From contig CAIXFN010000118.1 of assembly GCA_903918755.1 (NCBI GenBank), forward strand, positions 62,001 through 126,000: a stretch of 64,000 nucleotides of DNA, written 5' to 3'. Made by a program: the position numbers and the translations under genes. The first letter of the stretch is position 1. Each line of letters starts with the position of its first letter. This DNA is from an uncultured Pedosphaera sp. (GTDB lineage Bacteria > Verrucomicrobiota > Verrucomicrobiia > Limisphaerales > Pedosphaeraceae). The notes under the pieces are model-generated. The model saw only the letters and a list, made by a program, of their open reading frames with translations, did no database searches and had not been told where the DNA came from. Of this stretch, positions 43,957 to 53,215 are shown piece after piece.

Positions 43957-45336
43957 ATGTTTGAAAAAGTTCTGGTCGCCAATCGCGGAGAGATCGCCGT
44001 CCGCATCATCCGCGCCTGCAAGGAGTTGAATATTCGTACCGTCGCGGTTTATTCCGAGGCGGACGCCAACTCCATGCACGTCCAATTGGCCGACGAAGCG
44101 ATCTGCATTGGCAAAGCCGCCAGCAATGAAAGCTACCTGCGGATCGACCGTCTGATTAGCGCCGCCGAGATCACGGACGTCGACGCCATCCATCCCGGGT
44201 ACGGGTTTCTCTCGGAAAACTCCCACTTCGCGGATGTCTGTGAGAGTTGCAACATCCGCTTTATCGGCCCCAGTTCGCGCGCCATGAATGCGTTGGAGGA
44301 CAAGGCCGTCAGCCGCGCCCTGGCCAAGAAAGCAGGCGTTCCGATCCCCCCCGGCTCCGAAGGCACGGTCGAAAACGAACAAGACGCCCTCGCGGTTGCC
44401 AAACGCATCGGTTACCCCGTCATCATCAAGGCCATCGCCGGCGGTGGTGGTCGCGGCATGCGCGTCGCCCACAATGATATTTCCCTGATCAAGGGCTTCC
44501 ACACCGCGCGCACCGAGGCCGACAAGGCCTTTGGCAATGCCCGGGTCTATATCGAGAAATTCATCGAGAACCCGCACCATATCGAATTTCAAATCCTCGG
44601 CGACAGCAAGGGCCACATCATCCACCTCGGGGAACGCGATTGCTCGATTCAGCGACGGAACCAAAAGGTGGTCGAAGAAACCCCTTCCCCGTTGATCGAC
44701 AACAAATTCAAAAAACTGCGCGATCGCATGGGCAAAGACGCCGTGCGGATTGCCGAGATGGCGCATTACACCAATGCCGGCACGGTGGAGTTCATTGTTG
44801 ATAACAACGGCCAGTATTACTTCCTGGAGGTCAATAAGCGAATCCAGGTTGAGCACCCCATCACCGAGGAAGTCACCGGCATCGATCTAGTGCGTTATCA
44901 GATCATGATCGCGATGGGCGAACCGCTAAAGCATACCCAGCGCGATATCGTCTTCAAGGGCCATGCCATTGAGTGCCGCATCAACGCCGAGGACCCCTTT
45001 GATGATTTCCGCCCCTGCCCCGGTCGGATCGAAATGTATTATTCTCCCGGAGGCCGCGGCGTGCGCGTGGACAGTCACGCTTATGCCGGCTACACGGTCC
45101 CCCCGACCTACGATTCGATGATCGGCAAGCTGATCACCTATGGCAAGGATCGCCGCGAAGCCATGGACAAGATGAGTCGGGCCTTGTCCGAATACATGAT
45201 CACGGGCGTCAAAACCACCATTTCCTTCCAGCAGGCCATTCTGCAGGATCCGAACTTCCGGCGGGGCGTTTATTCGACCAATTTCATCGAGCAATTGCTG
45301 AGCGGTGCCCGCCGGGAATTGATTGACCCGCCATGA
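43957..45336 (+). CDS. accC: biotin carboxylase of acetyl-CoA carboxylase
   Basis: 459 residues, normal length. Recognised by [93 protein letters not shown] and [13 protein letters not shown]-grasp enzyme that carboxylates biotin. The more upstream ATG at 43888 has no homology. Variation from the canonical EVN-RLQVEHPVTE is slight ([14 protein letters not shown]), which is conservative. Confidence 0.95.
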   Translation: MFEKVLVANRGEIAVRIIRACKELNIRTVAVYSEADANSMHVQLADEAICIGKAASNESYLRIDRLISAAEITDVDAIHPGYGFLSENSHFADVCESCNIRFIGPSSRAMNALEDKAVSRALAKKAGVPIPPGSEGTVENEQDALAVAKRIGYPVIIKAIAGGGGRGMRVAHNDISLIKGFHTARTEADKAFGNARVYIEKFIENPHHIEFQILGDSKGHIIHLGERDCSIQRRNQKVVEETPSPLIDNKFKKLRDRMGKDAVRIAEMAHYTNAGTVEFIVDNNGQYYFLEVNKRIQVEHPITEEVTGIDLVRYQIMIAMGEPLKHTQRDIVFKGHAIECRINAEDPFDDFRPCPGRIEMYYSPGGRGVRVDSHAYAGYTVPPTYDSMIGKLITYGKDRREAMDKMSRALSEYMITGVKTTISFQQAILQDPNFRRGVYSTNFIEQLLSGARRELIDPP

Positions 45337-45368
45337 TTGCGGCCAGCGCAAAAGATTGACATAAAAGT

Positions 45369-45397
45369 TTGACAGGGTTGCTTTGCGACCCTAATTT
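45369..45397 (+). promoter_or_regulatory. putative sigma-70-type promoter
   Basis: TTGACA at 45369-45374, a 17-bp spacer and TAATTT at 45392-45397, located 16 bp before the ATG of the Pro/Ala-rich gene. The spacer contains an imperfect inverted repeat GGGTTG-CTTTG-CGACCC. Confidence 0.5.
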
Positions 45398-45412
45398 CAA
45401 CCCAAGAAAACT

Positions 45413-45865
45413 ATGTCGGAAAACATTCCCAGCATACCCGGAGGCGCGGTGCCACCCAAGCCCGCAGAAAGCGCCAAAGTTCAACCTAAGAAGGAAACGG
45501 TCCGCATTAATCTGCCACCGAAGCCTTCGGCCGCTCCGACTATCAAGTTGCCCACGCTTCCTCCCGGGGGGCCCTCCGCCGCCCCTGGTTCGGCCCCGTT
45601 TCCGGCTCCGGCCACCGCGGCTCCGGCAGCCCCGGCCACCGCGGCTCCGGCAGCCCCGGCCACCTCGGCTCCGCGTGCCGCGGCTGCCGCCGCCCCCGCG
45701 ACTTCTGTCCCCGCCGCACGCCCGACCCAACGACCGGCGGCCACCGTCGGCGCTCCCGTTCGTGCCGGCATTGGTGGTTTGGACAAAGCCCTCGCGATCG
45801 TGGCCGCCCTGGCCGCCCTGGCGGCGGTGGGAACCACAATTTTCTGCATGACCCTGTTCAAGTAA
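45413..45865 (+). CDS. Pro/Ala-rich protein with C-terminal membrane helix
   Basis: 150 residues. A basic N-terminal part (KVQPKKETVRINLPPKP) is followed by a low-complexity Ala/Pro-rich stretch and one C-terminal membrane helix (about 124-147, LDKALAIVAALAALAAVGTTIFCM). Two perfect 24-bp repeats lie at 45611-45658 (encoding ATAAPAAP twice), followed by a partial third. Similar tail-anchored proteins occur next to trxA in Verrucomicrobiota to my knowledge, function unknown. It has its own likely promoter. Confidence 0.7.
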   Translation: MSENIPSIPGGAVPPKPAESAKVQPKKETVRINLPPKPSAAPTIKLPTLPPGGPSAAPGSAPFPAPATAAPAAPATAAPAAPATSAPRAAAAAAPATSVPAARPTQRPAATVGAPVRAGIGGLDKALAIVAALAALAAVGTTIFCMTLFK

Positions 45866-45896
45866 TTCCGCATTTTTTCGCGCTCCCGCACATCCT

Positions 45897-46214
45897 ATGG
45901 CTTCCGCCAATATCGTTACTCTAACCGCCGCCAACTTCGCGGAAAAGGTCCTGCAGTCCAAGCTCCCGGTCATGGTGGATTTCTCCGCCGAATGGTGTGG
46001 ACCGTGCAAAATGCTCGCCCCGATCCTTGACCAAGTGGCCGAAGCCAACAAAGATAAGTTCGTCATCGGCAAATTGGATATCGATCAGGCTCGTGATATC
46101 GCGGCGAACTATCGGATTTCCTCCGTTCCCACCCTCATGGTCTTCAAGAATGGTGAAGTCACGAACCAACGTTCCGGTTTGATGAGCAAACGGGACTTGG
46201 AAGCCATGTTCTGA
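45897..46214 (+). CDS. trxA: thioredoxin
   Basis: 105 residues with the active site WCGPCK (C34, C37), the start VTLTAANFAEKV and the cis-proline segment ISSVPTLMVFKNGE. A general disulfide reductant. It lies 31 bp after the Pro/Ala-rich gene and 28 bp before the GspF-like gene. Confidence 0.95.
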   Translation: MASANIVTLTAANFAEKVLQSKLPVMVDFSAEWCGPCKMLAPILDQVAEANKDKFVIGKLDIDQARDIAANYRISSVPTLMVFKNGEVTNQRSGLMSKRDLEAMF

Positions 46215-46242
46215 TTTTTCCGGCTGCCCTTCACCGGGCGCT

Positions 46243-47247
46243 ATGTCTCTCCTCCTCACGCCCGGCCAGTTTTCCCGGCGTGGGGAGTTTTACTATCAGC
46301 TCGGCCAACTGAGCGCCGCTGGCATCGGGATGATCCGGGCGGTGGATATGCTGGTGGCCAATCCCCCCGCCCGTTCCTACCTCGGCCCCTTGCGCCAATT
46401 GCAGTCCTATTTGGCGGCGGGCGAGACCTTTTCCGACGCCCTGGCCCGGCTCGGGCTTTGGACGCCGGCCTTTGATGTGGCCTTGATCAACGCAGGGGAG
46501 AAAAGCGGTCGCCTGGACGCCGTTTTTAATCTGTTATCCACCTACTATGCGGAACGCGCCGTTCTCCTCCGGCGCGTCTTGTCGGACCTGGCCTATCCCG
46601 TTTTCCTGTTTCACTTTTCCGTGGCCTTGTTTCCATTCGTGGCCTGGATCCAGACGGGGAATTGGAATGCTTTCCTGGTGCATACCCTGGGCATTTTTGT
46701 GCCCCTCTACCTCGTCCTATTCGGCCTGATCTATGCTGCCCAGGGACGGCGCGGCGAATTGTGGCGGGCCACCTTGGAGCGACTCCTGCACCCGCTGCCG
46801 GTAATCGGCACCTGCCGCCGCAGTCTGGCGCTGGCCCGTCTGGCGATGGCTTTGGAGGCCCTGCTCAATGCCGGGGTGAGCATCATTGAAGCCTGGGAAT
46901 TAGCCGCCGCGGCCAGCGGCTCACCCGCTTTGCACCACGCGGTTGTCCGCTGGCGAATGCGGCTGCTGGAAGGCGAAACCCCGGCGGAAGTGGTGAATTC
47001 CTCCCGCGAATTTCCCCGCGTCTTCGCCAATCTTTATCAAACAGGCGAAGTCAGCGGGCAATTGGACGAGACCCTGCGCCGTCTCCATCTTTATTACCAG
47101 GAGGAGGGCACGCGAAAACTCAAGCTCATCACCACGGTCGGCCCCCGGGTAGTCTATTTCGCTGTGGCCATTCTGGTCGCCCTCAAAGTAATCGGCTTTT
47201 ATTCCGGCTACCTCCGCGACCTGGACAGCATCCTCAAAGCGGCCTGA
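46243..47247 (+). CDS. type II secretion system F (GspF/PilC)-like protein
   Basis: 334 residues. Two GspF domain halves with the usual pattern: an N-terminal part with FYYQLGQLSAAGIGMIRAVDM, a hydrophobic double segment near 115-165, a second repeat with LARLAMALEALLNAGVSIIEAWELAAAA and a C-terminal helix (about 297-317). Such proteins form the inner-membrane platform of type II secretion or type IV pili. It is somewhat shorter than standard GspF (about 400), and no other T2S or pilus gene is adjacent. Confidence 0.82.
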   Translation: MSLLLTPGQFSRRGEFYYQLGQLSAAGIGMIRAVDMLVANPPARSYLGPLRQLQSYLAAGETFSDALARLGLWTPAFDVALINAGEKSGRLDAVFNLLSTYYAERAVLLRRVLSDLAYPVFLFHFSVALFPFVAWIQTGNWNAFLVHTLGIFVPLYLVLFGLIYAAQGRRGELWRATLERLLHPLPVIGTCRRSLALARLAMALEALLNAGVSIIEAWELAAAASGSPALHHAVVRWRMRLLEGETPAEVVNSSREFPRVFANLYQTGEVSGQLDETLRRLHLYYQEEGTRKLKLITTVGPRVVYFAVAILVALKVIGFYSGYLRDLDSILKAA

Positions 47248-47341
47248 GCACGCAGCCCGGTGCAGGCCCGGGCTGGATGGTGCACTGGGCGCATTTTTTG
47301 GCTTCTCGCCCGGACAATCCTCCGGCAGTTTGAGAGCACTG

Positions 47342-48106
47342 ATGTTTCAAACGCGCAAAGTGATTGTCGTGATGCCGGCCTATAACGCCGCCAAAACCCT
47401 CCGGCAAACCCACGCCGAAGTGATGGCCCAAGGCCTGGTGGATCAGGTGATTCTCGTGGACGACGGCAGCAAAGACGACACCGTCGCCATCGCGCAAACC
47501 CTGCCCGGCGTGAAAGTGCACATCCATCCTGTCAACCGGGGCTATGGCGGCAACCAGAAATCCTGCTATCGGCTCGCCCTGGCCGAAGGGGGCGACATCA
47601 TCATCATGATCCACCCGGACTACCAATACACCCCCAAGTTGATTCCCGCGATGGTGTCCATGATCGGCAATGGACTCTATCCTTGTGTTTTGGGCAGCCG
47701 GATCCTGGGTGGGTACGCGTTACAGGGCGGGATGCCGGGCTGGAAATATGTCGCCAACCGGGCGCTGACCGCGGTGGAAAACCTCTTACTCGGTGCCAAA
47801 TTATCGGAATACCATACGGGCTACCGGGCGTTTTCCCGCGAGTTATTGCTCACCCTGGACCTCGCGGGGAACTCGGACGATTTTGTCTTCGACAACCAGA
47901 TGCTCGCGCAGATTCTCTGGCACGGATTTACCATCGGGGAGGTCAGTTGCCCGACAAAATACTTCCCCGAGGCTTCCTCCATCAATTTCCGCCGCAGCGT
48001 CCGCTACGGTCTGGGTTGTCTGGCCACCGGGCTTTCTTACCGACTGACCCGCTGGGGCCTCGTCCGCGGCAAGTTGTTTCCCGCCCGACCAGTAAAAGTA
48101 CAATAA
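47342..48106 (+). CDS. family 2 glycosyltransferase
   Basis: 254 residues. GT-A fold with VIVVMPAYNAAKTLRQT, ILVDDGSKDDTV and the DXD-like IHPDYQYTPKL. GNQKSCYRLAL and VLGSRILGG are typical of dolichol-phosphate-mannose synthase-like GT2 enzymes. ATG 47342 is preferred over a start at 47330. No clear terminal membrane helices. It precedes the convergent rpsT gene. Confidence 0.88.
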   Translation: MFQTRKVIVVMPAYNAAKTLRQTHAEVMAQGLVDQVILVDDGSKDDTVAIAQTLPGVKVHIHPVNRGYGGNQKSCYRLALAEGGDIIIMIHPDYQYTPKLIPAMVSMIGNGLYPCVLGSRILGGYALQGGMPGWKYVANRALTAVENLLLGAKLSEYHTGYRAFSRELLLTLDLAGNSDDFVFDNQMLAQILWHGFTIGEVSCPTKYFPEASSINFRRSVRYGLGCLATGLSYRLTRWGLVRGKLFPARPVKVQ

Positions 48107-48133
48107 AAAGGAACGCGCGGCGTTCGCCGCGCG
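48103..48133 (-). terminator. rho-independent terminator of rpsT
   Basis: Perfect 9-bp stem CGCGCGGCG (48114-48122) and CGCCGCGCG (48125-48133) with a 2-base loop. On the minus strand it is followed by TTCCTTTTT, a good U-tract. It lies 65 bp beyond the rpsT stop and just after the stop of the convergent glycosyltransferase gene, which it may also help to end. Confidence 0.75.
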
Positions 48134-48198
48134 CCCGGAAATTTACTGGCCCTTTTTCGCCGGATTCAGCGCCTTGCGGAGCTTCACCGGCGCCCGCG

Positions 48199-48501
48199 TC
48201 AAGCCTTCTTGGCTTCCGCAGCAGGTGCTGCGGCGGGTTTGGTCAATTTCAAAAGCCGCACTGCCAGGCGGGATTTTTTCCGGCTGGCGAGCGACTTGTG
48301 GATGGTGTGGGTCTTCGCGGCTTTGTCCAGGGCGGAGGTGACAGCCTTGTAAGCTCCCGCCGCTTCCGTGGGCTTGCCCCCGTCCACCAATTCCAGAAAG
48401 TTTCTCTCCAGCGAGTGCAGGCGCGTGTGGATGCTGCGGTTGTGCAGTTGCTTTTTCGCGCTATTGCGCACCCGGCGTTCGGCAGACTTGTTGTTCGGCA
48501 T
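48199..48501 (-). CDS. rpsT: 30S ribosomal protein S20
   Basis: 100 residues, basic and helical, starting PNNKSAERRVRNSAKK and with the S20 pattern A.KTHTIHKSLASRKKSRLA. A component of the small ribosomal subunit that binds 16S rRNA. The C-terminus has an Ala/Pro/Lys extension (KPAAAPAAEAKKA). Purine-rich GAGAAA precedes the ATG. A hairpin terminator lies downstream. Confidence 0.95.
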   Translation of the reverse strand: MPNNKSAERRVRNSAKKQLHNRSIHTRLHSLERNFLELVDGGKPTEAAGAYKAVTSALDKAAKTHTIHKSLASRKKSRLAVRLLKLTKPAAAPAAEAKKA

Positions 48502-48675
48502 AGTTTTCTCTAGTTCTTAAATCAGAGCGGGACACCGTAGCGGAACCATCCGAATTGTCAATGGGTTGTTTTTGCCAGTTTTTAGTCCCGCTATTTGCCG
48601 CCATTTCGGCCGTCGATGGAATGAAGTCTTCCCGGAAATTCTGCGTCTAACCTCCCACAATCAGCCTAGATTCCC

Positions 48676-49992
48676 ATGCATAATCGTCGGCATTTCTTGC
48701 AATCACTCGGAGTTGTTGGCGCCTTGGGTGCCCTGGACCTCAAGGTCAACGCTTCCGCGTCACCCCAGACGGATCCCCTTCCAGACTCCGGGACCGCGGA
48801 TCGGACTTATTGGCTCTCCGTCATGGACCGCCTGGCCCGGCCCGTTTTGACGGCCCTGGTCCACCATGAATTGAAACGGACCATGCCGGTCGAGGCTGCC
48901 CACCCGGCCGATCGCGCGCGCTTCACCCACTTGGAAGCGTTGGGCCGCTTGCTGGCGGGAATCGCCCCCTGGCTAGAAGCCGGGAATCTAGGCCCGACCG
49001 AATCCGCGCTCCAAAAGGATTTTCGGGCTCTGACCCTCGGCGCTTTGGACGCCGCCACCGATCCCACCTCCCCCGACTTCCTGAACTTCGAGCACGGCGA
49101 CCAGGCATTGGTGGACACGGCCTTCCTCGCGCAAGGTCTGCTCCGGGCACCGACAACGCTGCTCTCCTCCCGGGATTCCCGGATCCGCCGCCAGTTGATT
49201 GCTGCCCTGAAATCCTCACGCGCCATTCCCACCCCGCAGCATAATAATTGGGTCCTGTTCGCCGCGTTAGTGGAGACCGCCCTGCTGTCGCTCGGCGAAC
49301 CCACTCGGGAAGAACGCCTGGAGGGCTGCCTCCGTCACATGCTGAACTGGTACGCCGGAGACGGGGCCTATGGCGATGGGGATTTCTTTCACTTCGACTA
49401 TTACAACAGTTTTGTGATTCACCCCATGTTGGTGGATGCCTGCACCGTCCTCGCCCGCATCGATCCACGCTATGGCCCGGTCCGGGAACTGACCCGGCGG
49501 CGGGCGGAAAGATTTGCGGTGATCCAAGAACGACTCATCGCTCCGGATGGCACCTTTCCCTCGCTTGGCCGTTCCACCACCTATCGCTTTGGCGCCTTCC
49601 AGACGTTGGCACAGATGGCCCTGCTGCGCGCGCTGCCTGGTTCCCTTCCCCCGGCACAGGTGCGCTGTGGCCTTACCGCGGTGATCCGGCGGATGACCGA
49701 AGCTCCGGGCACCTTTGATTCCCGGGGTTGGTTGCAAATCGGCTTCTGCGGCCATCAACCGGCCCTGGCCGAAGGTTACATTTCCACGGGTAGTCTCTAC
49801 CTGGCCAGCACTGGCTTGCTCCCGCTGGGACTCCCTCCCAACGATCCCTTTTGGGCCGCGCCCCCGGCACGCTGGACTTCCCAAAAAATATGGGCGGGCG
49901 AATCAATGCCGGCGGATCATGCCCTGGCGGACGTCCGAACGATCGAATTGCCCACCTTGCCGGCCCGCTCTTTTCCCGCCGGCACTCCGTGA
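48676..49992 (+). CDS. DUF2264-domain protein with Tat-like signal
   Basis: 438 residues. The N-terminus NRRHFLQSLGVVGALGALDLKVNA looks like a twin-arginine signal. The rest follows the DUF2264 pattern: YWLSVMDRLARPVL, FLAQGLLRAP, HNNWVLFAALVETALL, YGDGDFFHFDYYNSFVIHPML and GRSTTYRFGAFQTLAQMAL. The family has an (alpha/alpha)6-barrel look and often lies near polysaccharide-degradation genes, which fits the sulfatases downstream. Its substrate is unknown. Confidence 0.85.
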   Translation: MHNRRHFLQSLGVVGALGALDLKVNASASPQTDPLPDSGTADRTYWLSVMDRLARPVLTALVHHELKRTMPVEAAHPADRARFTHLEALGRLLAGIAPWLEAGNLGPTESALQKDFRALTLGALDAATDPTSPDFLNFEHGDQALVDTAFLAQGLLRAPTTLLSSRDSRIRRQLIAALKSSRAIPTPQHNNWVLFAALVETALLSLGEPTREERLEGCLRHMLNWYAGDGAYGDGDFFHFDYYNSFVIHPMLVDACTVLARIDPRYGPVRELTRRRAERFAVIQERLIAPDGTFPSLGRSTTYRFGAFQTLAQMALLRALPGSLPPAQVRCGLTAVIRRMTEAPGTFDSRGWLQIGFCGHQPALAEGYISTGSLYLASTGLLPLGLPPNDPFWAAPPARWTSQKIWAGESMPADHALADVRTIELPTLPARSFPAGTP

Positions 49993-50012
49993 GGTTCCCG
50001 CTCCACGCAACC

Positions 50013-51500
50013 TCAGGGTGCCCCTGTCCGGCGCATTCCCGGCGCCCGCTGGCCGACCCCGGTGCGTTGGGTTCGCCGATCCCCCAGTTCCGTACGCGCT
50101 TTCTCGGCTTCCGTCTGCAGTAGTTGGACAAGCTCGGGATGTAGCCCGGCAACATCCCGGCTTTCGCCCAGGTCATTCTGCAAATCGTAAAGTTCAGCCA
50201 CTTCAATTGGTCGGCGCTCGTAAGCTACCGGCACGCCGCCCAAACCACCTGGTCGGCCCCCCAATGTCTGGAACGCGTGCGGCAGTTGGAGCTTCCACCG
50301 GCCGTCCCCGGTGGTCACCGCCTGCAGTTCGTTTACTTCATAATAGAACCAATACGCGGAATGGGGGTTCCGGGCCCCCGGTTCGCGGGCGATCAACGGC
50401 CACACATCGAGCCCGTCGATCGGGCGCGGGGGCAAGGGGGCGCCGACCCGGCCCGCAATCGTGGGCAACAAATCGATTGTCATCAGCATGTCCCCCGTAT
50501 CGGTCCCGGCAGGAATCCGGCCGGGCCACCGCATGACACAAGGCTCCCGTGTGCCGCCTTCCCAGTTCGTCCCCTTACCCTCGCGCAGTGGCTTTGCCGA
50601 CCCGCCATGCGAACCGTAACTCAACCATGGTCCGTTGTCCGAAGTGAAGATCACCCAGGTATTGTCCTCAATCCCCCCGCGTTTCAACGCCGCCAAAATC
50701 TGGCCCACCGACCAGTCAATTTCTTCGATGACGTCCCCGTATAATCCGCGGGCCGTCTTCCCGCGAAATTTCTCACTCACCCCCAAGGGCACATGCGGCA
50801 TGCTGTGGGCCACGTAAAGAAAAAAGGGTTGGGCTTGGTGACGTGCGATGAAATCCACCGCCCGCTCCGTGTACCAGGTGGTCAACTGATTCAAATCACT
50901 GCTGGTCATCTCCGACCGGAAAATCCGCTCCCCTTCGTAGATCGGCAGGTCGGGATATCCCCGTTTCGTCGCCACCATGTTCGGGGGCAGGTTCGTGATC
51001 AAATCCGGGTGCCCGGGCCAATAGTCGTTGGACAACGGCAGGCCGAAGAATTCATCAAACCCGTGCCGTGTCGGCAGGAACTCCGGCGCTTCCCCCAGGT
51101 GCCACTTGCCGAAAATCCCCGTGGCATATCCCTGCCCCTTCAGCAATTGCGCCAGGGTTATTTCCTGCTCGCCCAACCCCACTTTGCTCCGCGGTCCCAG
51201 GGCGCCGTGAATGCCAATCCGGTTGGGATAACACCCCGTCAGCAAGGCTGCTCGCGAGGCGGAACAAACCGGTTGCGCCACGTGGAAGTTGCGAAAGATC
51301 GCCCCCTCGTCCGCCATCCGGTCCAGATTGGGAGTCTTGAACCCTTGGGCTCCGAATTTTCCCACGTCGGCGTAACCTTGGTCATCCGTCAGAATGATGA
51401 CGATATTGGGCCGGGACGGCGCCAGCGCCGGCAAATTTCGGGCTGGCCCGGCCCCGGCGGCGAGACTGAGAAAGAGGAATGTGATGGTCAACGCTTTCAT
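50013..51500 (-). CDS. secreted type I sulfatase
   Basis: 495 residues from ATG 51500. A signal peptide (1 to about 20, LTITFLFLSLAAGAGPA) precedes the arylsulfatase domain. The formylglycine site is C79 in VCSASRAALLTG, and the metal aspartates D39-D40 lie in ILTDDQGY. Further family motifs are GKWHLG, SDNGPW and YDLQNDLGES. It removes sulfate esters, probably from sulfated polysaccharides. A start at 51692 would lie in the upstream sulfatase and is rejected. The stop is 21 bp from the convergent DUF2264 gene. Confidence 0.93.
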   Translation of the reverse strand: MKALTITFLFLSLAAGAGPARNLPALAPSRPNIVIILTDDQGYADVGKFGAQGFKTPNLDRMADEGAIFRNFHVAQPVCSASRAALLTGCYPNRIGIHGALGPRSKVGLGEQEITLAQLLKGQGYATGIFGKWHLGEAPEFLPTRHGFDEFFGLPLSNDYWPGHPDLITNLPPNMVATKRGYPDLPIYEGERIFRSEMTSSDLNQLTTWYTERAVDFIARHQAQPFFLYVAHSMPHVPLGVSEKFRGKTARGLYGDVIEEIDWSVGQILAALKRGGIEDNTWVIFTSDNGPWLSYGSHGGSAKPLREGKGTNWEGGTREPCVMRWPGRIPAGTDTGDMLMTIDLLPTIAGRVGAPLPPRPIDGLDVWPLIAREPGARNPHSAYWFYYEVNELQAVTTGDGRWKLQLPHAFQTLGGRPGGLGGVPVAYERRPIEVAELYDLQNDLGESRDVAGLHPELVQLLQTEAEKARTELGDRRTQRTGVGQRAPGMRRTGAP

Positions 51501-51528
51501 GAAATGTTCGCGGCTTCGACCGCCAGCG

Positions 51529-52965
51529 CTATTGCTTCCCGCCCTTGGCCGACTGGTCATCCGATTTGGCCAGGGGCATCTGGGCTGCCACCTCCTTGAG
51601 CCACTGGTCCAACCGCGCCGCCAGCCGGTTGCGCTCCGCCGGATGCGACCCGGCGCAGTCATGCTGCTCCCCCAAATCGGTTGCCAGATCATATAATTCC
51701 GCCCTTCCGGTTTCGTAAAAACGGATCAATTTCCAATCACCGATCCGCGCCACGCTGTAGGGCGTCACCTTCCCACCATTCCAATAATGCGGGTAGTGCC
51801 AGAACAATTCCGGATGTGGCATCTGGCTTGTTCCTCGCAGCAAGGGCACCAGACTCACCCCATCCACCGCGGATCGGCTGGCCTCTTTCTCCCCCCCGGC
51901 CAACTCCACCAAGGTGGGGAAAAAATCCATGGTAATCACCGGAGAATTACAGACCTTCCCGGCCGGCGTGAATCCTGGGAACTTGACGATTAATGGCACC
52001 CGCAATCCTCCTTCGTAGGGATGGCCCTTGCCCAAGCGCAGCGGCAGATTCGCCGTCGCGGGTGGTTGGCCGAAATGCACCGCCCCGCCGTTGTCAGACG
52101 TAAATACGATCACCGTCTGTTCTGTCAGTCCCAAATCCGCGAGTTTTTTCACCACCCGGCCGACGCTTTCGTCCACGCTGGCCAGCATCGCCGCATAAAC
52201 CTGATTACTCTGACCGTCCGCTCCCGGATGCTCTCCCGCCTCGGCAATTAACGCCGGCTTGCCTCCCAACGGCGCGTGGACTGCGTAATGCGCAAAATTC
52301 AGGTAAAACGGCCGGTCACGATTGGCCTCAATGAAGTTCAAGGCCTCGTCCGTGAGCTGATCGGTGAGATAATCGCCGGGGCGCCCACCCCGTTCCGCCA
52401 ACCCAGGTACCCGATGGGGATCCTGCCGGGCACCATAAGGCCAGAAAAACGATCCCGGTTGCCCGGTATCACCGCCGGCGATGTTGGTCGCAAAGCCCTG
52501 GTGCTCGGGCAAATATTCTCCGCCGCCCAAATGCCATTTTCCGAGATGAGCAGTGGCATACCCCAAGCGCGCCAATGCGGTCGCCAGCGTGGTTTCCGTC
52601 CGAGGCAAATGCTGCTGCCAGGCGGGCAAGCCGAATCGACTTCCCGGCGGCGCGCCCTCACCGGGGATCCAATCCGTGATATGCAACCGCGCGGGATATT
52701 TACCCGTGAGCAAAGCGGCCCGGGTCGGAGAACACACCGCGCAGGCCGCGTAAGCCTGGGTAAAGCGCATCCCCTCCGCCGCGAGCTGATCAATGTGGGG
52801 GGTTTGATAAAATCGGCTCCCCTGGCACCCGGCGTCCGCCCATCCCATGTCATCGACCAGGATGAACACCACATTGGGACGACGTTCCATCGGTCGGGGG
52901 ACTCCGGAACCCGCAGGCGGACTAAACCCCAACAGAACCAGCAGCAATGCCAAAGATAATTTCAT
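51529..52965 (-). CDS. secreted type I sulfatase
   Basis: 478 residues from ATG 52965. Signal peptide 1 to about 20 (LALLLVLLGFSPPAGSG), formylglycine site C78 in VCSPTRAALLTGKYP, metal aspartates in LVDDMGW, and GKWHLGGG, SDNGGAVHF and YDLATDLGE. It stands 28 bp before the second sulfatase on the same strand. The pair is probably an operon for desulfation of a complex glycan. It needs a formylglycine-generating enzyme encoded elsewhere. Confidence 0.93.
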   Translation of the reverse strand: MKLSLALLLVLLGFSPPAGSGVPRPMERRPNVVFILVDDMGWADAGCQGSRFYQTPHIDQLAAEGMRFTQAYAACAVCSPTRAALLTGKYPARLHITDWIPGEGAPPGSRFGLPAWQQHLPRTETTLATALARLGYATAHLGKWHLGGGEYLPEHQGFATNIAGGDTGQPGSFFWPYGARQDPHRVPGLAERGGRPGDYLTDQLTDEALNFIEANRDRPFYLNFAHYAVHAPLGGKPALIAEAGEHPGADGQSNQVYAAMLASVDESVGRVVKKLADLGLTEQTVIVFTSDNGGAVHFGQPPATANLPLRLGKGHPYEGGLRVPLIVKFPGFTPAGKVCNSPVITMDFFPTLVELAGGEKEASRSAVDGVSLVPLLRGTSQMPHPELFWHYPHYWNGGKVTPYSVARIGDWKLIRFYETGRAELYDLATDLGEQHDCAGSHPAERNRLAARLDQWLKEVAAQMPLAKSDDQSAKGGKQ

Positions 52966-53136
52966 CCGTTGATGCACCCCGTCGGGAATCCGGCGCGTGG
53001 CTGGCTTGGAGAGGAACACATTTTTGGCCCGATCACAACTTGCATTTCATCTTCGCCCCCCTTTACGCCGATCACGGTTGGGTTGATCTCATATCCGCCT
53101 TCGGTGAGATCCAGTTACGGGCGGTAGAATAAATGA

Positions 53137-53176
53137 GGCTGGCGGCTCGAACACCATGGGTGTCAAGCCGCCAGCC
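53137..53176. terminator. hairpin terminator after the PA14/Ig-like gene
   Basis: An 11-bp perfect stem GGCTGGCGGCT (53137-53147) and AGCCGCCAGCC (53166-53176), with an inner ACACC/GGTGT pair in the loop. On the minus strand it is followed by TCATTTATTC, moderately T-rich; it sits 40 bp after the stop at 53216. It may also insulate the sulfatase promoter region. Confidence 0.6.
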
Positions 53177-53215
53177 TTTAGCTGTTTTCCCGATTTATTC
53201 GGGTCGCGAAGCCGG

